Shown here one piece after another: positions 17,015 through 25,239 of a stretch of 40,929 bases of DNA. The position numbers were made by a program, and so were the translations under genes. The DNA comes from Halalkalibacter sp. APA_J-10(15) (GTDB lineage Bacteria > Bacillota > Bacilli > Bacillales > Bacillaceae_D). The stretch covers positions 1-40,929 of the forward strand of contig NZ_JALKEV010000024.1 of NCBI RefSeq assembly GCF_023017105.1, written 5' to 3'. Positions within the stretch are counted from its first letter, which is position 1; every line of letters starts with the position of its first letter. The notes beneath the pieces are model-generated. The model did no database searches, was not told the origin of the DNA, and saw nothing but the letters and a program-made list of their open reading frames with translations.

Positions 17015-18361
17015 CTATTCGTCTAGTCCAAGCTCTTCTTTTACAACCTCAGCAATTTGATTCACATAGCTTGCGCAAAGCTCTTCTGTCTTTGCTTCTA
17101 CCATGACCCGAACAAGCGGCTCTGTTCCAGATGGACGAACGAGCACACGACCTTCGCCACCCATTTCTTCTTCTACTTGTTCAATTACTTTACGTACTTC
17201 TTCATTGTCCATTAAACCATTCTTATCAGATACTCGAATATTAACGAGCTCTTGTGGGAAGGTTTCCATTTCCCCCGCTAATTCTGACAGCTTTCTTCCA
17301 GTTGCTTTCATAATATTCACTAACTGCACAGCCGTCAACAGCCCGTCACCTGTCGTAATATGATCTAAGAAGATAATATGTCCTGATTGCTCACCACCGA
17401 GGTTATAGCCACCTTTACGCATTTCCTCCATTACGTAACGATCCCCAACAGCCGTTTGCTTCGCTTCAATTCCGATTTCCTCTAATCCTTTATAGAAGCC
17501 AAGATTACTCATCACTGTTGAGACAACCGTACCGTGGTTTAACCAGCCTTGAGCCTTCATATATTTTGCGCATATGTACATAATTTTATCGCCATCAACG
17601 ATCTGACCTTTTTCATCTACAGCAATAAGGCGATCAGCATCTCCATCAAAGGCAAGACCAATGTGAGCTTCCTTCTCTAAGACAAATTGTGCTAATGCTT
17701 CTGGATGAGTTGAACCACAGCCTTCATTAATGTTAATGCCATTTGGGCTTGCTCCCATTGTCGAAAGATCCGCTTCTAAGTCAGCGAATAAATGCGAGGC
17801 TAGTGATGAAGCCGCGCCATTCGCACAATCAAGCGCAACATGAATTCCGGTGAAATCCTCTTGAACCGTTTGCTTTAAGAACTGTAAATATTTCTGGCTT
17901 CCTTCAAAATAATCCGTCGTTTGACCGAGACTTCCACCAACAGGGCGAGGCAAGCCATCCTCTTGATCAAGTAAATGTTCAATTTCTTCCTCTTGTTGAT
18001 CCAAAAGCTTGAAGCCATCTGGTCCAAAGAACTTAATCCCATTATCAGGAACAGGGTTATGTGAAGCAGAGATCATCACTCCTGCACTCGCACTTAGTGC
18101 CTTCGTTAAATATGCAACACCAGGAGTCGAAATGACTCCTAAACGCATCACTTCAGCACCAATGGAAAGGAGGCCCGCGACTAGTGCACTTTCCAACATT
18201 TCCCCAGAAATACGTGTGTCGCGCCCAATGATCACACGAGGCTTATCCTCTGCTTTTGTTAACACATATCCACCCATACGCCCTAATTTAAAAGCAAGCT
18301 CCGGTGTCAACTCACTATTCGCTACACCTCTTACACCATCTGTACCAAAATATTTACCCAT
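17015..18361 (-). CDS. glmM: Phosphoglucosamine mutase
   Basis: GlmM converts glucosamine-6-phosphate to glucosamine-1-phosphate, feeding peptidoglycan precursor synthesis. The 448-residue length is standard. It begins [12 protein letters not shown]. The phosphoserine loop is [12 protein letters not shown] with the active serine at S100, and the metal loop AFDGDADR lies near 240. The phosphate-binding end [14 protein letters not shown] is near the C-terminus. It follows cdaR by 26 bp with a GAAGGAGAG ribosome binding site. In Bacillus, GlmM binds and inhibits CdaA, which fits its place in this operon. Confidence 0.98.
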   Translation of the reverse strand: MGKYFGTDGVRGVANSELTPELAFKLGRMGGYVLTKAEDKPRVIIGRDTRISGEMLESALVAGLLSIGAEVMRLGVISTPGVAYLTKALSASAGVMISASHNPVPDNGIKFFGPDGFKLLDQQEEEIEHLLDQEDGLPRPVGGSLGQTTDYFEGSQKYLQFLKQTVQEDFTGIHVALDCANGAASSLASHLFADLEADLSTMGASPNGININEGCGSTHPEALAQFVLEKEAHIGLAFDGDADRLIAVDEKGQIVDGDKIMYICAKYMKAQGWLNHGTVVSTVMSNLGFYKGLEEIGIEAKQTAVGDRYVMEEMRKGGYNLGGEQSGHIIFLDHITTGDGLLTAVQLVNIMKATGRKLSELAGEMETFPQELVNIRVSDKNGLMDNEEVRKVIEQVEEEMGGEGRVLVRPSGTEPLVRVMVEAKTEELCASYVNQIAEVVKEELGLDE

Positions 18362-18387
18362 TAATTATTCTCTCCTTCAAAAAATCA

Positions 18388-19623
18388 TCACTCAGATTTG
18401 AGTTGTATTTGAACTGGAATTGTTTCGTCCATTATCTGAAAACGAATATGCGGTGGTCCATTAATTTGAATGTCAACATCATGCTCACCTCGAGATAATT
18501 GACTGACATCAACAAACGCTTGTATATCGTCAGCCGTCATTCTTTCCAATAGATCAGCTGCTCCTTGCGCGATGACCGTCGTCGAAGGTTCGATATCATC
18601 CATAAAAGTCACTTCATCCTCATCACTGCCACCGATTAAATCAATCGAAATATTCTCAAACTCCTCGGTTTCCTCTTCAGCAATACTCACTTCGACCGTG
18701 GCAATCTCTGGCGAAACACTCTCTACCCCATTTGGTAATGGGATCGTCATCTCAATCGTTTGACTCTCGTCTAAGTCACTTAAATCTAGCTCACCAACAC
18801 TAATGACGTTAATGTTATCAATGACTTCTAGCGGTCCGTAGATCGTCACCTCTTCAGGTTCAATTTCTAGCTCATCAATACTCATACCTTCAGGCAAATC
18901 ACCGACTCGAGTGACCCGTGTCGGCACGGTTCGGTTTGGGCTCGTAACTGGCACTGTAATATCGACAACAGCTGGCTCTACTTCTAGATCGAGCTCGTTG
19001 CCATTCTCATCATACAATTGGACAGGAGCTGCATCTTCAATCGTTTGATCAGCCTCACTCACATCAATATACGCTCGTGCATGCTTCACTTGGGAAACTT
19101 GATCCCTTGCTGCTGTCACTTCGATATTCACAGGAGAAACAATGGGCGTCCCTAAAGAATATCCTTCTACTACGTCATCCTCATTCATAAATTCCACTTG
19201 AACAGGCAAGGATACGGTTTGCTTCTCCTGTAATTCCACCCGAACATATTGAGGATCAACCGTAACCGATAAATCACTTGGGAACCCTCTGTGCTCTATA
19301 CTTACAGTATGAGCCCCTTCACCACGATCTGATACATCAGCAATGACTTCATACGAGCCTCTTGCTAACTGAAATAACGTTATCGATGTTTGCGGACCCT
19401 TTAGCGTCACTTGTACATGCTCATGGTAATCGATCAATTCATATACCTCATCATTGTATAAGACAGATAACTCAACCTCTTCCAATGTATACGTTGCTTG
19501 ATTCGTTGGAAGTAACCCTGCCTGATTTGTCATATCATCTATGTTCACCATTGTAAACAGCATTAACGCAATAAAAAAAGCAATCATTTTGACAAACCAA
19601 TGATTATTAAATAGCTTATCCAT
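18388..19623 (-). CDS. cdaR: CdaR (YbbR-domain regulator of CdaA)
   Basis: CdaR is the membrane-anchored partner that modulates the diadenylate cyclase CdaA. The 411-residue protein has one N-terminal membrane helix (about 10-26, MIAFFIALMLFTMV) followed by an extracellular region of repeated YbbR domains, visible as repeated patterns such as VTLKGP, ITVPVT and EVTIYGPLEVI, with an acidic C-terminal third. Its start overlaps cdaA by 8 bp, implying translational coupling. The strong acidity is consistent with an alkaliphile or halophile but does not prove it. Confidence 0.93.
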   Translation of the reverse strand: MDKLFNNHWFVKMIAFFIALMLFTMVNIDDMTNQAGLLPTNQATYTLEEVELSVLYNDEVYELIDYHEHVQVTLKGPQTSITLFQLARGSYEVIADVSDRGEGAHTVSIEHRGFPSDLSVTVDPQYVRVELQEKQTVSLPVQVEFMNEDDVVEGYSLGTPIVSPVNIEVTAARDQVSQVKHARAYIDVSEADQTIEDAAPVQLYDENGNELDLEVEPAVVDITVPVTSPNRTVPTRVTRVGDLPEGMSIDELEIEPEEVTIYGPLEVIDNINVISVGELDLSDLDESQTIEMTIPLPNGVESVSPEIATVEVSIAEEETEEFENISIDLIGGSDEDEVTFMDDIEPSTTVIAQGAADLLERMTADDIQAFVDVSQLSRGEHDVDIQINGPPHIRFQIMDETIPVQIQLKSE

Positions 19624-20443
19624 CTTTCTTCCCTCCCCACTGCCAGCGTGAAGCGGTTGTAGGTTTCCCTTCTTCTAATAGTTCCTGTTCTAATAACTCA
19701 CGCAGTTGCGGTTCATCAATATCGCGATGCAGCTCACCATTTTTCGTCAATGATATTGAACCTGTCTCCTCGGACACAATAATCGTAATACAATCAGTTA
19801 CTTCACTGACACCTAGTGCCGCACGATGACGTGTACCAAGCTCCTTTGAAATAAATGGATTCTCCGACAATGGTAAGTAACAAGCTGCCGCTAAGATGGA
19901 ATCTCCTTTTAACACAACAGCTCCGTCATGTAATGGTGTATTCGGAATGAATGTATTAATTAACAATTCGGAAGATAAATGCGCGTTCATTTTTATACCG
20001 GTTTCAACGTAGTCATTCATTCCTGTTTCGCGCTCGATGGATATAAGTGCTCCGATACGACGTTTCGCCATATACACTGTAGCCTTCACAATCGCATCAA
20101 TCGATTGCTTCGTCGCGTCATGCTCCGGAATAATACGACTTGAGAAGAAACGGCCACGCCCCAGTTGCTCAAGCGCACGCCTTAATTCAGGCTGGAAAAT
20201 AATAATAATCGCTAACAGTCCATAAATAACCGTTTGATTCATAATAAACTCTAGCGTACGCAGACCAAAGAAACGACTCAGGAACCAAACGAGCAAAATG
20301 ACCGTGATCCCCTTCAATAATTGAACAGCCTTTGTCCCACGTATAAGCATAATTAATTTATAAATTACAAATGTCACAAGTAATATATCTACAATTTGAC
20401 CAACATAGTTGAGCAAACGAATATCCCCTAATGCAGAAAACAC
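19616..20443 (-). CDS. cdaA: Diadenylate cyclase CdaA
   Basis: CdaA makes cyclic di-AMP from two ATP. I place the start at the GTG at 20443 because GGAGG lies seven bases upstream and the only promoter-like -10 (20483-20488) leaves no room for a longer form; the open frame extends upstream to 20473. The resulting 275 residues match the family (273 in B. subtilis). Three membrane helices (about 12-80) precede the DAC domain, with catalytic LHDGA and GTRHRAALG motifs and the conserved LRRALEQLGRGRFF linker. It heads the cdaA-cdaR-glmM unit. Confidence 0.95.
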   Translation of the reverse strand: MFSALGDIRLLNYVGQIVDILLVTFVIYKLIMLIRGTKAVQLLKGITVILLVWFLSRFFGLRTLEFIMNQTVIYGLLAIIIIFQPELRRALEQLGRGRFFSSRIIPEHDATKQSIDAIVKATVYMAKRRIGALISIERETGMNDYVETGIKMNAHLSSELLINTFIPNTPLHDGAVVLKGDSILAAACYLPLSENPFISKELGTRHRAALGVSEVTDCITIIVSEETGSISLTKNGELHRDIDEPQLRELLEQELLEEGKPTTASRWQWGGKKDG

Positions 20444-20482
20444 GGCTCGGCCTCCAAACATACGTGAAATCAACTGCTGTCC

Positions 20483-20491
20483 ATTATATCA
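20483..20491 (-). promoter_or_regulatory. Extended -10 promoter of cdaA
   Basis: TGATATAAT on the minus strand (TATAAT at 20483-20488) forms an extended -10 element. No good -35 is seen 16-18 bp upstream. It lies about 40 bp before the GTG start preferred for cdaA. Confidence 0.5.
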
Positions 20492-20629
20492 CAAAACGTT
20501 CCGACTTCGCCTACTAATTACATTTGCTGTTCTAAATAACATAGATAAGTCTCCACAAGCTACAAAGGGCACTGAAACAGTTTGCTTTTTAACGATACCC
20601 TTTAAGCAATGAGCGAAACCACTGCCTAT

Positions 20630-20668
20630 TTTAAGAAGCCTGATACGAGTTGTTTTCTCGTATCAGGC
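20630..20668 (-). terminator. Terminator after rsiW
   Basis: A perfect 12-bp stem GCCTGATACGAG (20638-20649) and CTCGTATCAGGC (20657-20668) with a 7-base loop lies about 70 bp past rsiW. On the minus strand it is followed by TTCTTAAAAT, a weak T tract, so termination is probable but not certain. Nothing else was recognised between cdaA and rsiW. Confidence 0.6.
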
Positions 20669-20737
20669 GAGCAACGAGTGAGTCCATTGTTAGTCTAATT
20701 TTAACTTTTTCGGTGGCCTCGTTAATGTAGGATTGCC

Positions 20738-21364
20738 TTACTTCTCACCATTTGTAATAGCTATAACATCTTTAAAGAACTTCTTCGTATGATACCAAAT
20801 CCATTCAAGTGCTTGGTCGACCTCATGGATATCACCGGACACATGACCGGCAGAAGCGTAGTACGTTTCACTATTAATGAGTAGAACATTGCCTTGAATT
20901 TCGCCATCTATTTGCAGCTTTCCATTTTGAATCGTCAAATCTCCTTCTATGACTTCCCCCTCAGGTACAATAACCACACCATTTTCCTGATTAATGGAGA
21001 GCTGTGAAGAGCCTCGAACGACTAATTCATTCTCATCGTTCCACATCGTTGATAAGCTCATCGCCATAAGTAAAAAAAACACAGCAGCCGCAACGATGAC
21101 AGGATGCCTCCGTGTCCACTGCTTCCACTTTGACGTTTGCTTTCGTTCTGGTAACTGGTTCATAACCGCGCTTGTAAAGTTAGACGGCGCTGCAATATGC
21201 GAAGAACTTTGGACAAAGGCGATCGTCTTCTTCAACTCTTGAACCCGTCTTCTACACTCTTCACACTCAGCCAAATGCTCATTAAGCTGCTTTCGTTCTT
21301 CACTCGTTATTTCTTCATCAAGGTACGCTTGTATCAACTTGTCATATTGCTTTTCGCATGTCAT
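20738..21364 (-). CDS. rsiW: Anti-sigma-W factor RsiW
   Basis: RsiW holds SigW inactive at the membrane and is degraded by stepwise proteolysis under envelope stress. The 208-residue protein has the zinc-binding anti-sigma motif with H30, C34 and C37 (EHLAECEEC), a single membrane helix at about 88-106, and an extracellular domain of repeated beta-type segments (GDLTIQNGKLQIDGEIQGNV). It follows sigW by 16 bp with an AAAGGGGGG ribosome binding site. Confidence 0.94.
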   Translation of the reverse strand: MTCEKQYDKLIQAYLDEEITSEERKQLNEHLAECEECRRRVQELKKTIAFVQSSSHIAAPSNFTSAVMNQLPERKQTSKWKQWTRRHPVIVAAAVFFLLMAMSLSTMWNDENELVVRGSSQLSINQENGVVIVPEGEVIEGDLTIQNGKLQIDGEIQGNVLLINSETYYASAGHVSGDIHEVDQALEWIWYHTKKFFKDVIAITNGEK

Positions 21365-21380
21365 CCAAAGGCCCCCCTTT

Positions 21381-21944
21381 CTACATGTGGCGCATTCTCT
21401 TACGTAACGCCTCTCTCCCTCTATGAACTCTTGTTTTCACAGTGGCAGGCGGCATATCTAATATTTCGCTTATCTCATTTATAGAGAGGTCTTCAATGTA
21501 CTTCAATATGATAGCGGTTCGGTATTTGATCGGTAATTGATTAATTTCATTTTGAACCCAATCCTGCAGTTCCCTTGTTACGACTTGATCCTCAGGCAGC
21601 TCCTCATCCGCAGCTAGCTGTGATTCAAACGTCACACCATCTGTCCCCTTCACTTCATCCTGCAAGTGAAAGTCTGGCTTCTTTTTCCGCAAGCGATCGA
21701 TCGATACATTCGTCGCAATTCGAAAAAGCCATGTCGAGAACTTTCTATTTATATCATAGCGATCGATATTTGTATAGGCACGCAAAAATGCTTCTTGAGC
21801 GACATCTTGTGCTTCATGAACATTGCCGAGCATGCGATAACAGATTTGATAGACTTTATCTTTATATAGCTCAACAATTTCAGCAAATGCCTCTTGATCG
21901 CCTTTTCTCACTTCCCCAATTAATCGTTTAATTGTACTCTCCAT
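21381..21944 (-). CDS. sigW: ECF RNA polymerase sigma factor SigW
   Basis: SigW directs genes for resistance to antimicrobial peptides and cell-envelope stress. The 187-residue protein has region 2 (about 20-90, with VYQICYRMLGNVHEAQDVAQEAFLRAY split across helices and FSTWLFRIATN) and region 4 (about 125-185, with LPIKYRTAIILKYIEDLS and the recognition helix PPATVKTRVHRGREAL). It is encoded immediately before rsiW, and a SigW-type promoter lies upstream, so autoregulation is expected. Confidence 0.95.
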   Translation of the reverse strand: MESTIKRLIGEVRKGDQEAFAEIVELYKDKVYQICYRMLGNVHEAQDVAQEAFLRAYTNIDRYDINRKFSTWLFRIATNVSIDRLRKKKPDFHLQDEVKGTDGVTFESQLAADEELPEDQVVTRELQDWVQNEINQLPIKYRTAIILKYIEDLSINEISEILDMPPATVKTRVHRGREALRKRMRHM

Positions 21945-21978
21945 CTCTCATATCCCTACCTAAACGGTTCTGACATCA

Positions 21979-22007
21979 TATACGCATCAACCTTCATCAA
22001 GGTTTCA
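21979..22007 (-). promoter_or_regulatory. SigW-type autoregulatory promoter of sigW-rsiW
   Basis: TGAAAC (22002-22007) and CGTATA (21979-21984) are separated by 17 bp on the minus strand, matching the SigW consensus TGAAAC-N16/17-CGTA. It lies 35 bp upstream of the sigW start codon. Confidence 0.88.
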
Positions 22008-22465
22008 ATCTTTTTAATAATATCATAAAATAACAGTATTTAGGTTAGGATTTCCTTCTTTTTTCCTGTCATGTTCACTCTATAGCTCTAAAAGGGGTTC
22101 TTCTTTCTAATAGAGTAAATTTTTGGAGGGAGGAGAGTATATTTCACCTAAATTCATATTATAAGCAACCTCAATTAACACACCAAATAATTAATTTTTC
22201 AGGGAGTATCTCCGAAAATTCGCAGACAAAGTAATAATAATTACCTTCGTTTGATTATAGCTCCATCTAATTAACCCTTTTCAAATGAACTAGGACTACC
22301 TTATCGTCTAAATCTCTAAGCATCTGCAGTTAAAATATGGTTCTCTTTTCCCATGATGTTTTCATTAAGTAAAAGACGTTTGATTTAGTAATTGATAGCA
22401 CAATAGGAAAATGTTAGTATTTATTGTGATAAGTAAGAATTTGTTACTTAATTTTCAATACTTAT
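22008..22465. other. Intergenic region upstream of sigW and the zinc-ribbon/SHOCT gene
   Basis: This stretch of about 460 bp separates two divergent genes. It is AT-rich, and I see no ORF with a ribosome binding site, no RNA gene and no clear hairpin in it. A TATAAT at 22465-22470 is too close to the ribosome binding site of the next gene to serve as its promoter. Confidence 0.5.
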
Positions 22466-22481
22466 AATAAGGAGTGATGTT

Positions 22482-23264
22482 ATGGGTTTTTTTAGTTTAA
22501 AAGCAGTTTGTGCTATTTGTGATCAAGAGGCTGGTTTAAACAGATACAGAATAGCAGATAAAAATTGGATATGCCCGAGTTGCTTTAAAAAAGCAGGCTT
22601 GAAAAAAATCGGACAAATGAACAAACCAATTAATAAAATGACCAAAGATGACGTAAACGCTGCTATTGAAGCAAAAATAAAAAATGAAATTGAACTCAGT
22701 AATTTTTCCCCTACCAAAAGCATCGGGAGTTTTATGGAATTTGATGACAATAACAAAAAATGGTTAGCGCTTTCTTCTTTTCTGGGAAAAAGAAATAAGT
22801 CTACCGTTTATAATTACAGTGATATCATAGACTTTGAATTATTAGAAGATGGAGAATCAGTGGCTCAAGGTGGACTAGGTAAGGCGCTTATAGGTGGAGC
22901 TTTATTCGGCGGGACTGGTGCAATAGTCGGTGGAATAACTGGCAAAAGAAAGAATACAAATGTGTGTAACAGCTTAAAACTAAAAATTACTGTTAATGAC
23001 TTTCATAGTCCAACTGTTTATGTCAATTTTATTGAGTCCTCGACCAAAAGAAACGGATTTATTTTCAAAAATATATATGACAGTGCCCAGGAATGCTTAT
23101 CAACCTTACAACTTATCTGCGATGCGCAAAAAAACGACAACCATCAAAATGAACACAAAACCTCTGATGCAGATGAACTTATAAAATTTAAACAGTTATT
23201 AGATGCAGGGGCAATTAGCCAAGAAGAGTACGACATTAAAAAAAGTGAAATATTAGGAACATAG
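22482..23264 (+). CDS. Zinc-ribbon (DUF4428-like) and SHOCT domain protein
   Basis: The 260-residue protein starts with a four-cysteine zinc ribbon (C10, C13, C31, C34; CAICDQEAG and CPSCFKKAG) resembling DUF4428. The middle region (about 75-195) reads like a membrane- or lipid-associated PH-like domain interrupted by a glycine-rich segment GKALIGGALFGGTGAIVGG (about 131-149), which may insert into a membrane. The C-terminus DELIKFKQLLDAGAISQEEY is a SHOCT domain. AAGGAG lies nine bases before the ATG. The function is unknown; such proteins are widespread in Bacillaceae and often border mobile DNA. Confidence 0.8.
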   Translation: MGFFSLKAVCAICDQEAGLNRYRIADKNWICPSCFKKAGLKKIGQMNKPINKMTKDDVNAAIEAKIKNEIELSNFSPTKSIGSFMEFDDNNKKWLALSSFLGKRNKSTVYNYSDIIDFELLEDGESVAQGGLGKALIGGALFGGTGAIVGGITGKRKNTNVCNSLKLKITVNDFHSPTVYVNFIESSTKRNGFIFKNIYDSAQECLSTLQLICDAQKNDNHQNEHKTSDADELIKFKQLLDAGAISQEEYDIKKSEILGT

Positions 23265-23399
23265 CCTATTAATGCATGATGTAAATGTTGTTGTAATATA
23301 AATCCACCTGCTTCGCTTTTTAACTTATTAATGAAAGCAGGAATCTCACCTCTCTTTCATTAACAAAAGACTATCTGGTTTATTACTAGTGCTCAACAA

Positions 23400-23440
23400 A
23401 AAGGTGTTTAAAAGGATCCGCACTCCTTTTAAACACCTTT
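23400..23440 (-). terminator. Bidirectional terminator after the tRNA cluster
   Basis: A 17-bp perfect stem AAAGGTGTTTAAAAGGA (23400-23416) and its complement (23424-23440) with a 7-base loop has T-rich sequence on both sides. On the minus strand it ends the tRNA transcript 12 bp past tRNA-Ala. On the plus strand it can end transcripts of the SHOCT-domain gene. Confidence 0.9.
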
Positions 23441-23452
23441 TGTTTATTTAAG

Positions 23453-23525
23453 TGGAGCCTAGCGGGATCGAACCGCTGACCTCCTGCGTGCAAAGCAGGC
23501 GCTCTCCCAGCTGAGCTAAGGCCCC
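23453..23525 (-). tRNA. tRNA-Ala (TGC)
   Basis: A complete 73-base cloverleaf with acceptor GGGGCCT/AGGCTCC and anticodon TGC in the loop CTTTGCACG. The 3' CCA is not encoded. It is the last gene of the cluster. Confidence 0.95.
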
Positions 23526-23535
23526 GTTATGTAGA

Positions 23536-23607
23536 AGCGGAAGACGAGATTCGAACTCGCGACCCCCACCTTGGCAAGGTGGTGTTCTACCACTGAACTA
23601 CTTCCGC
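23536..23607 (-). tRNA. tRNA-Gly (GCC)
   Basis: A 72-base cloverleaf with acceptor GCGGAAG/CTTCCGC and anticodon loop TTGCCAA (anticodon GCC). CCA is not encoded. Confidence 0.95.
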
Positions 23608-23618
23608 ATGTCTGAAAA

Positions 23619-23691
23619 TGAGCCATGAAGGACTCGAACCTTCGACCCTCTGATTAAAAGTCAGATGCTCTACCAACTGAGCTAATGGCTC
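23619..23691 (-). tRNA. tRNA-Lys (TTT)
   Basis: A 73-base cloverleaf with acceptor GAGCCAT/ATGGCTC and anticodon loop CTTTTAA (anticodon TTT). CCA is not encoded. Confidence 0.95.
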
Positions 23692-23723
23692 GAAAGGCAA
23701 TCGTCTTGCCTAAAAAATAATCA

Positions 23724-23798
23724 TGGCTGGGCTAGCAGGATTCGAACCTACGCATGACGGAATCAAAATCCGTTGCCTTACCGCTTGGCGATAGCCCA
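23724..23798 (-). tRNA. tRNA-Gln (TTG)
   Basis: A cloverleaf with acceptor TGGGCTA/TAGCCCA, anticodon loop TTTTGAT (anticodon TTG) and an encoded CCA end. Confidence 0.95.
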
Positions 23799-23809
23799 TT
23801 AAATAAACA

Positions 23810-23894
23810 TGGTGGAGGGGGACGGATTCGAACCGCCGAACCCGGAGGGAGCGGATTTACAGTCCGCCGCGTTTAGCCACTTCGCTACCCCTCC
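23810..23894 (-). tRNA. tRNA-Tyr (GTA)
   Basis: An 85-base class II tRNA with a long variable arm, anticodon loop ACTGTAAAT (anticodon GTA), acceptor GGAGGGG and an encoded CCA end. Confidence 0.95.
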
Positions 23895-23914
23895 ACTATA
23901 ATTGTACAATCTGA

Positions 23915-23990
23915 TGGTGGAGGATGACGGGATCGAACCGCCGACCCCCTGCTTGTAAGGCAGGTGCTCTCCCAGCTGAGCTAATCCTCC
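23915..23990 (-). tRNA. tRNA-Val (TAC)
   Basis: A 76-base tRNA with acceptor GGAGGAT/ATCCTCC, anticodon loop CTTACAA (anticodon TAC) and an encoded CCA end. Confidence 0.95.
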
Positions 23991-23998
23991 AATATGTA

Positions 23999-24073
23999 TG
24001 GTGACCCGTACGGGATTCGAACCCGTGTTACCGCCGTGAAAGGGCGGTGTCTTAACCGCTTGACCAACGGGCC
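23999..24073 (-). tRNA. tRNA-Glu (TTC)
   Basis: A 75-base tRNA with acceptor GGCCCGT, anticodon loop CTTTCAC (anticodon TTC) and an encoded CCA end. It is the first gene of the seven-tRNA cluster. Confidence 0.95.
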
Positions 24074-24101
24074 AGCTTGTACTTTCATACTGACAAAAAA
24101 T

Positions 24102-24130
24102 ATTATAGCTAAATCGGTCATTGAAGGCAA
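24102..24130 (-). promoter_or_regulatory. Promoter of the tRNA cluster
   Basis: TTGCCT (24125-24130) and TATAAT (24102-24107) are 17 bp apart on the minus strand, about 28 bp upstream of tRNA-Glu. This gives the cluster its own promoter, separate from the rRNA operon at 40.9 kb. Confidence 0.85.
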
Positions 24131-24365
24131 GAGATTTTTATAAAAAATATGTAAAACCAATATGAATCTTTAAAATTCTTAACCAGCTAAACAAACATAA
24201 TTTATATCCCCTTCCATTTGTATATTTATACCTATTATCAAACTCATCCTAATAATACCAATTTACCAATTATTATAAATAAAGAACTTTTTTTCCTTAA
24301 AAACTTCCTTTCAGTAGAAAATTAGTATAATCTATCATTTACAAAAGAGAAAGGAGAGATTTTTG

Positions 24366-25049
24366 ATGAAAAAATGTTTGTTTGGCTTACTTTTCATTTT
24401 TCTAAGTTGCACAATCATTGCTTGTAGTAATGAAGATGCAAGCACCACTGAAAATGCAATTGAGGAAGATGATCATGATCATTCCTCAGAAGAGCGTACA
24501 CTGGAGGATACTGAACACGAAGAAAATGCTACAGATGTAGAAGCTGCAGCCGAGAGTAATGACATTCCCGAAGAAAATACAGTTGAAAGTGATGAAGGTA
24601 TATTTACATTACTTAAAATTAATGAAGACATTGAAACACTAGAAGTGGGACCATTGACATTGTACATTTCACACGTTGGGATCACAACTGGTCAACTTAA
24701 GGGAGATTTCTCTCAACATATGGGGACTGACTACATTGAAATTATTGACTTTGACTTTAGCATTGTAAACAATTCTGAAGAAACGGTTATCTTCAACACA
24801 GATAACGCTACTTTAACAACAAGTACAGATGAACAACTTGAAGTTGATTTAAGAATAAACGAATATTTAGATTCAGGTTCTACGGATGAAGAGTATGCTG
24901 GAGGTGAAAGAAAGCATGGATACATCATGTTTTCCCTTGAGAGCTCTTTAGCAGCGGATGTCGAATGGGTACAAATCCATATTGATGCTCCGATGGATGA
25001 AGAGAAGAATGAAATAGGCGAAGATATAGAGCTTAGAGTCGAATTTTAA
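24366..25049 (+). CDS. Secreted lipoprotein with an acidic, His-containing linker and a DUF4352-like domain
   Basis: This 227-residue protein begins MKKCLFGLLFIFLSCTIIAC, a lipoprotein signal peptide with lipobox TIIAC (Cys20). A TTG three bases upstream is also open, but the ATG is better spaced from AAAGGAGAG. The segment from about 22 to 70 is highly acidic with interspersed histidines (EEDDHDH, DTEHEEN). The C-terminal domain from about 85 is strand-rich with an NNSEETVIF pattern resembling the DUF4352/immunoglobulin-like lipoproteins of Bacillaceae. TATAAT at 24326-24331 may be its -10. Its ligand is unknown; metal binding by the His/Asp region is only a suggestion. Confidence 0.8.
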   Translation: MKKCLFGLLFIFLSCTIIACSNEDASTTENAIEEDDHDHSSEERTLEDTEHEENATDVEAAAESNDIPEENTVESDEGIFTLLKINEDIETLEVGPLTLYISHVGITTGQLKGDFSQHMGTDYIEIIDFDFSIVNNSEETVIFNTDNATLTTSTDEQLEVDLRINEYLDSGSTDEEYAGGERKHGYIMFSLESSLAADVEWVQIHIDAPMDEEKNEIGEDIELRVEF

Positions 25050-25169
25050 TACATAAAGGATTTCTATTATTCATTACGTTTCGAATTTAATTCATGCTTC
25101 CGTTATATAGGTGTTTTCCTTAAGTAGATTCTTACCAGAAACAAAAATCTTCTTTAATAAATAAGAATA

Positions 25170-25219
25170 GCTCCCAATAAAAAAACTGATTCATAAAAAG
25201 TTGTTTTTTTAATGGGAGC
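25170..25219 (+). terminator. Terminator between the convergent lipoprotein and phage lysis genes
   Basis: GCTCCCA... (25170 onward) pairs with ...TGGGAGC (ending 25219), and A-rich and T-rich inner arms extend the stem. The T run within the stem suits a bidirectional terminator for the two convergent transcripts. Confidence 0.6.
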
Positions 25220-25239
25220 ATTCCTCTATCTAAAACACC

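Noticed and set aside
22465-22470. TATAAT as the promoter of the SHOCT-domain gene
   Set aside because: Transcription would start inside the ribosome binding site, leaving no leader; the real promoter was not recognised.
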